Source: Saprospiraceae bacterium (GTDB lineage: Bacteria; Bacteroidota; Bacteroidia; Chitinophagales; Saprospiraceae). From it: DNA of 9,877 nt. Position numbers and translations under genes: made by a program. Within the stretch, counting starts at the first letter, position 1. Every line of letters starts with the position of its first letter. Below the pieces are notes generated by a model. It was not told the DNA's origin. It ran no database searches and saw only the letters and a program-made list of their open reading frames with translations. The stretch covers positions 1-9,877 of the forward strand of contig JACMMM010000474.1 of assembly GCA_014379065.1 (NCBI GenBank). Reading direction: 5' to 3'. Positions 7,016 to 9,877 of this stretch are shown here, piece by piece.

Positions 7016-7080
7016 GGGATATTGAGAAATTAGGATATTGAGAAATTTTCATAATATCCCAATATCCCAATATCCCCTCT
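7016..7080. repeat. Palindromic intergenic repeat between convergent genes
   Basis: The whole gap between the M28 and LOG stop codons is repeat. GGATATTGAGAAATT occurs twice in tandem (7017-7031 and 7033-7047, period 16). It is followed by three exact tandem copies of AATATCCC (7053-7060, 7061-7068, 7069-7076). The left copies contain GGGATATT and AGGATATT, which are inverted relative to the right copies, so the segment can fold into alternative hairpins on either strand. There is no T-run to make it a standard terminator. A bidirectional 3'-end structure or a palindromic dispersed repeat fits best. Confidence 0.7.
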
Positions 7081-7647
7081 TTAGTGCCATTTGTTCAACG
7101 CCCTGTGTTCATAGCGTTCCATCGCAGAAATCAGCTCAGGTATCGTGTCGGAGGCGATACAGAGCCGACGATTTTGCTCTTTTAAAAAACCGTTATCCAC
7201 CATATTGTCGAGCATTTGCAGGAGCGGGTCGTAGTAGCCCCGCACACTTAGAAGGCCAATGGGTTTTTGATATTGGTGGAGTTGGGCGAGGGTAAGCGCT
7301 TCAAAATGTTCGTCCATAGAACCATAGCCACCGGGCAATGTTATAACCCCATCAGTGCCGCGGATGAGCAGATCACGGCGTTCGGACATGGTGTTTACCA
7401 AGATCATATCTTCTACGCCGGGGTGGCCGAGTTCGAGTCCGTGGAGTTGATGGGTGATGATGCCGGTAATGGGGCCGCCTTCGGCCAATACGGCGTCGGC
7501 AAGTACCCCCATAAGGCCCACACTTCCACCACCAAAAATGACGCGAATGTTGCGTTTGGCAAGGGTTTTGCCGAGTTCAGTAGCGGCTTCTTCAAACCAA
7601 GGCTGGTTGCCTTTGTTGGCGCCGCAATACACTGCAATTGATTTCAT
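7081..7647 (-). CDS. LOG-family protein (TIGR00730, cytokinin riboside 5'-monophosphate phosphoribohydrolase-like)
   Basis: The 188-residue product has a complete Rossmann-type LOG fold. MKSIAVYCGANKG is the usual N-terminal strand and turn, followed by VIFGGGSVGLMG (about 37-48), the MSERRD segment with the catalytic-type Arg (about 87-92) and the signature PGGYGSMDE at 105-113. The usual signature is PGGxGTxxE; Ser replaces Thr here, a conservative change. The family cleaves nucleoside 5'-monophosphates to free base and ribose 5-phosphate; members were long mislabelled as lysine decarboxylases. In a non-plant-associated bacterium the likely job is purine nucleotide turnover, but this is inference. 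The start was placed at MKSIAVYCG rather than an ATG 13 codons upstream (7686), because family members begin at this strand. It converges with the M28 gene and is divergent from the lipoprotein gene. Confidence 0.9.
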   Translation of the reverse strand: MKSIAVYCGANKGNQPWFEEAATELGKTLAKRNIRVIFGGGSVGLMGVLADAVLAEGGPITGIITHQLHGLELGHPGVEDMILVNTMSERRDLLIRGTDGVITLPGGYGSMDEHFEALTLAQLHQYQKPIGLLSVRGYYDPLLQMLDNMVDNGFLKEQNRRLCIASDTIPELISAMERYEHRALNKWH

Positions 7648-7669
7648 ACGAGAGAATGCGTTAATTTTG
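7638..7669 (+). promoter_or_regulatory. Bacteroidota-type promoter for the lipoprotein gene
   Basis: TAATTTTG at 7662-7669 matches the -7 consensus TAnnTTTG exactly. A TTG at 7638-7640 lies 21 bases upstream, within the usual -33 spacing. Transcription would begin near 7676, giving a leader of about 34 bases before the ATG. The -33 box lies inside the start of the divergent LOG gene. Confidence 0.6.
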
Positions 7670-7709
7670 TGGCGCAAACCTCGCATATTTTACTCAAACC
7701 GATTTACGC

Positions 7710-9011
7710 ATGAACATACTTCGCACTGCTGCGCTTTTTGCGCTCGCGCTTTTCTTTCTCTTTTCCTGTGATAAAGCCAGAACGCCGGTTGAACCCGACC
7801 CCGTTTTTGATATTTTTGTCAAAAACGACTATTTTGAGATTCAAGCCAAATACGCGCTTTTCCTTTCCAATGAGGAGGGAGAAACGGTAGCTTTCCGATG
7901 GCTTCCGAGCGAAGACACCGCTCATGTGCAAGTGCCCGGTAGTAAACCCGGTGATCGTTTCGATTGCACGATTTTGAAAGTGACCACCCTCGAAGCCCCT
8001 GGTTCGGGCGTGAAAGACACTTCGTTGACGCTCACTACCTACACCAATCTTTCGAGCGGGCAGCACATCAACCTCCGCGATCTGTCATTCCAACAGTTCA
8101 CCAGTTTGAAATTCACGCTCACGGGCTTTACCACACTTGACTCCATCTGCGTGTCGGATGCGCTCGCACTCTCCCGCCCGCAGGCCAACAACAACTATTA
8201 CGGCAGTTATTTGGTGAACAACACGGGTCGTTGTTGGATGCGCGTATTGGTCAATGGCGAGCATTTTTGGCGATTCTTGGTTTTTAAAAATGTAGGAGAA
8301 ACCTTGGACGCCAATACCATTGACGTTTCGCAACTGCTGTTTATTCTTTCTCCGCCGATCCCGATGGAACTGCCCTTTGTGACCACTTGGCAATACAAAC
8401 TCGATGGGGTGGTAGATACATCGCGGCTGGAGTTTTTCCCGCTTAGCGAACACATTCGGGCGCCTGGCGGGGCTGTGCCCATTTACAATACAGTACAGGT
8501 TTTTGAGCCTGTGAACAATGACGCTTTCGACCCTAACCGACCGTATATTGACTTATTCCGCCTCCAAACGAATGGGCCTTTGGCGCCTTCAGATGGCTAT
8601 ACCTATTTGAGCGATAATTTTTACCCTGCTGTGCCAAGTTCTCTGCCAGAGCCTACGTTCGACCTTGGGGCCACCACCGCCGCGAACAATCGAGCCATAG
8701 CGGTGAAGTGTATCGGCGACTTTGATTTGCTGGCGTTTTCGCGCACACGGAATGGCAATCCGAACATCAACTGGGAGGTGACAACCAAGCCTCAAAACGG
8801 CATCGTGCTTTACATCCTGCCCGATGTGCCAAAGGAATTGGGCGACCGTTATCCTTCGCTAAAGAACTACGATTTCAACACACAAGTTCGTGCCCGTGCC
8901 GAAAATTATGAGCGGCTGAACTATGAAGAGATCGTGCGCAAAAGACTGGAAAATGCTGATCCGCTTTGGCAGGCGAGGGGCGGGTATTTGGGGAGGGAGG
9001 AGAGTTTTTGA
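7710..9011 (+). CDS. Predicted lipoprotein of unknown function
   Basis: I do not recognise this 433-residue protein. It starts with a basic-hydrophobic signal (residues 1-19) and a lipobox LFSC, making Cys20 the expected lipidation site; Asp21-Lys22 follow. The mature part has a beta-rich look: alternating hydrophobic strands, a Ser/Thr-rich segment (about 85-140) and Trp/Tyr-rich strands near residues 168-195. A long Pro-rich stretch (about 215-330) carries many loop-forming residues. The C-terminus (about 385-433) is charged and helical, with ARAENYERLNYEEIVRKRL. Pfam-type catalytic motifs were not seen. It is a monocistronic gene with its own promoter and terminator, so the neighbours give little guidance. 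It resembles Bacteroidota outer-membrane-associated lipoproteins of the DUF4249 kind in size and style, but the match is too loose to claim. Confidence 0.85.
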   Translation: MNILRTAALFALALFFLFSCDKARTPVEPDPVFDIFVKNDYFEIQAKYALFLSNEEGETVAFRWLPSEDTAHVQVPGSKPGDRFDCTILKVTTLEAPGSGVKDTSLTLTTYTNLSSGQHINLRDLSFQQFTSLKFTLTGFTTLDSICVSDALALSRPQANNNYYGSYLVNNTGRCWMRVLVNGEHFWRFLVFKNVGETLDANTIDVSQLLFILSPPIPMELPFVTTWQYKLDGVVDTSRLEFFPLSEHIRAPGGAVPIYNTVQVFEPVNNDAFDPNRPYIDLFRLQTNGPLAPSDGYTYLSDNFYPAVPSSLPEPTFDLGATTAANNRAIAVKCIGDFDLLAFSRTRNGNPNINWEVTTKPQNGIVLYILPDVPKELGDRYPSLKNYDFNTQVRARAENYERLNYEEIVRKRLENADPLWQARGGYLGREESF

Positions 9012-9067
9012 ATGTCCAATATCCAACAAGGAATGTCCAATATGGGATGACCCATGTTGGACATTCC
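9010..9067. repeat. Direct and inverted intergenic repeat with a 17-bp stem
   Basis: GAATGTCCAATAT occurs twice, at 9010-9022 and 9031-9043. The second copy is the left arm of a long hairpin: GGAATGTCCAATATGGG (9030-9046), loop ATGA, CCCATGTTGGACATTCC (9051-9067), with only one non-Watson-Crick pair in 17. The first copy overlaps the lipoprotein stop codon. No T-run follows, so the separate hairpin just downstream is the more likely terminator. The core motif resembles the 7016-7080 repeat. Confidence 0.7.
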
Positions 9068-9072
9068 TAGTT

Positions 9073-9115
9073 GAAGAAGCCCATCTCGAACACACAAGAT
9101 GGGCTTCTTCTTTTT
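9073..9115 (+). terminator. Rho-independent terminator of the lipoprotein gene
   Basis: GAAGAAGCCCATCT (9073-9086) and AGATGGGCTTCTTC (9097-9110) form a perfect 14-bp stem around a 10-base loop, followed at once by TTTTT. On the minus strand no T-run follows the stem, so it works in the plus direction, ending the lipoprotein transcript. Confidence 0.9.
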
Positions 9116-9157
9116 AAAATAATATCAGCGGCTCAACGCCCGATGTGCCCAAGCCGC
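9113..9157 (-). terminator. Weak candidate terminator of the cupin unit
   Basis: On the minus strand GCGGCT (9157-9152) can pair with AGCCGC (9133-9128) over an 18-base loop, followed by a T/A-rich TGATATTATTTT. The stem is short and the loop long, so termination is only possible. It lies 19 bases beyond the cupin stop codon. Confidence 0.25.
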
Positions 9158-9175
9158 CAACCCTGCTTCTAAAAA

Positions 9176-9712
9176 TCAAATTGGCTGCGGTGCAGTTTTA
9201 AACTTCTCGTATTTCCCCAGCAGCAGGCCGATAAAGTAGGTGACTGGCATGATTACTTTTTTGACAAAACTTGGAATTTCTGTCATGTCGAACTCCCGGC
9301 GGTACCGCCAGCTCAGATAGGAGCCATCGAACATTTCGGGCTGGTGATTCTTCCCCCGCTCAATTGCAGCGTAGATGTTCGTGAGGAAAAAAATCAAGTT
9401 GCCTGCCGGGTCAACCCAGCCTGTGCAGTGCAGCACGTTGTCACCAGCGCTCCAGAATCGGTGTGGTATGCCACGTTTGAACACCAGGGTCTCGCCCGGC
9501 CCTGCATATTGGGGTTCCTGTCCGTGTATTTGGTAACCGATTTTTCCCGACACAACCGTCAGGCTTTCGTCTTGAAAAAAATGAACGTGCATGGGCGGCC
9601 CGGCATTGGGCTGCACAAAGTTTTCGACGATGACACGCTGGCCTTCCATTCGGAGGAATGTGAGTTTTTCGCCGTGTTTGTTTTGAATGGTATGTGGAAA
9701 TTGGTATTGCAT
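9176..9712 (-). CDS. Cupin-domain protein (tandem copy 1)
   Basis: This 178-residue protein has a single conserved-barrel cupin domain. Motif 1 is GPPMHVHFFQDESLTVVSG with His42, His44 and Glu49; motif 2 is GETLVFKRGIPHRFW with His84. Together these give the full 3-His/1-Glu metal site. The C-terminal part (about 120-178) is an extension beyond the barrel with a hydrophobic FVKKVIMPVTYFIGLLLGKY segment that could be a membrane-associated helix. Metal-binding cupins range from isomerases and dioxygenases to non-enzymatic sensors, so activity cannot be assigned. The start is the methionine of MQYQFPHT; an in-frame ATG 22 codons upstream (9778) is in a Ser/Lys-rich stretch and less likely. A paralog lies just upstream on the same strand, 69 bases away, suggesting an operon. 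Confidence 0.85.
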   Translation of the reverse strand: MQYQFPHTIQNKHGEKLTFLRMEGQRVIVENFVQPNAGPPMHVHFFQDESLTVVSGKIGYQIHGQEPQYAGPGETLVFKRGIPHRFWSAGDNVLHCTGWVDPAGNLIFFLTNIYAAIERGKNHQPEMFDGSYLSWRYRREFDMTEIPSFVKKVIMPVTYFIGLLLGKYEKFKTAPQPI

Positions 9713-9781
9713 GATAAGGCTCTGCGCTGACGTAGTTTTTGAAAGTGAAGAGGAAAATTTGATCTTTTCTGAGCGCACTAC

Positions 9782-9877
9782 TCAAAGCGGCTGCGGTGCC
9801 AGGTTGAATTTTTGGTACTTGCCTGTCAGCTTGCCGATTAAGTATGCAATGGGCATGATGACTTTTTTAACAAAGCC
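9782..9877 (-). CDS. Cupin-protein paralog, C-terminal fragment (cut by window edge)
   Basis: The last 31 codons and TGA of a minus-strand gene are present; the rest lies outside the window. The visible residues GFVKKVIMPIAYLIGK, then KYQKFNLAPQPL, line up without gaps with the C-terminus of the neighbouring cupin protein (SFVKKVIMPVTYFIG, then KYEKFKTAPQPI). The pair is therefore a tandem duplication with the same hydrophobic tail. The cupin domain itself is not visible and is inferred from the paralog. Confidence 0.75.
   Translation of the reverse strand, partial: GFVKKVIMPIAYLIGKLTGKYQKFNLAPQPL

Noticed and set aside
7053..7076. Three exact 8-base tandem repeats as a possible CRISPR or phase-variation tract
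   Set aside because: The units are contiguous with no spacers, so this is not CRISPR; they lie outside any reading frame or promoter, so phase variation of a gene is not supported.
7267..7641. A 124-codon plus-strand frame opposite the LOG gene
   Set aside because: The minus strand encodes an intact LOG fold with the PGGYGSMDE signature, so the plus-strand frame is not a gene.
9344..9730. A 128-codon plus-strand frame opposite the cupin gene
   Set aside because: The cupin motifs with all metal ligands lie on the minus strand, and the paralog at the window edge confirms that strand.
1..9877. A defence island, toxin-antitoxin pair, biosynthetic cluster or mobile element
   Set aside because: No nuclease, helicase, reverse transcriptase, transposase, integrase or paired small toxin/antitoxin frames were found; the HD-domain gene lacks a partner that would suggest a signalling-based defence system.

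Overview
The window looks like chromosomal DNA from a free-living member of the Bacteroidota, probably near the Saprospiraceae/Chitinophagales. Three things point there: two secreted proteins with C-terminal type IX secretion (T9SS type A) sorting domains, candidate promoters of the Bacteroidota TAnnTTTG type, and a DUF4340 membrane protein typical of the phylum. The family-level placement is inference. Gene density is high, with no gene-free stretch above about 230 bases. I see no rRNA, tRNA, CRISPR array, transposase or integrase.

Layout from left to right. Bases 1-1142 hold an edge fragment, a small hairpin and a minus-strand DUF4340 membrane-anchored protein. Upstream of it on the same strand, but separated by a convincing intrinsic terminator, is a single-PDZ HtrA/Deg-type envelope serine protease (1370-2518). 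Divergent from the protease is an HD-domain phosphohydrolase-like protein (2721-3323), which converges with only 8 bases of spacing on a two-gene minus-strand unit (3332-5822). That unit encodes tandem paralogous T9SS cargo proteins made of about nine Trp/Tyr-rich repeats. Divergent from the cargo pair is a membrane-anchored M28 metallopeptidase of the glutaminyl-cyclase-like subgroup (5969-7015). A palindromic intergenic repeat separates it from a convergent LOG-family phosphoribohydrolase (7081-7647). Next is an orphan lipoprotein (7710-9011) with a good promoter and a strong terminator. The right edge carries two tandem paralogous cupin proteins on the minus strand, the second cut off by the window end.

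Most products act in the envelope or outside the cell: the anchored DUF4340 protein, the protease, the secreted cargo, the cyclase-like enzyme and the lipoprotein. The most suggestive functional link is between the cyclase-like enzyme and the cargo pair. Both cargo proteins should expose an N-terminal Gln after signal-peptide cleavage (SA|Q), the substrate this enzyme family converts to pyroglutamate. I found no defence system, biosynthetic cluster or other clearly new multi-gene system. The less ordinary items are the repeat architecture of the cargo pair, a group of related TCCAA/AATATCC hairpins at gene 3' ends, and the unrecognised lipoprotein.
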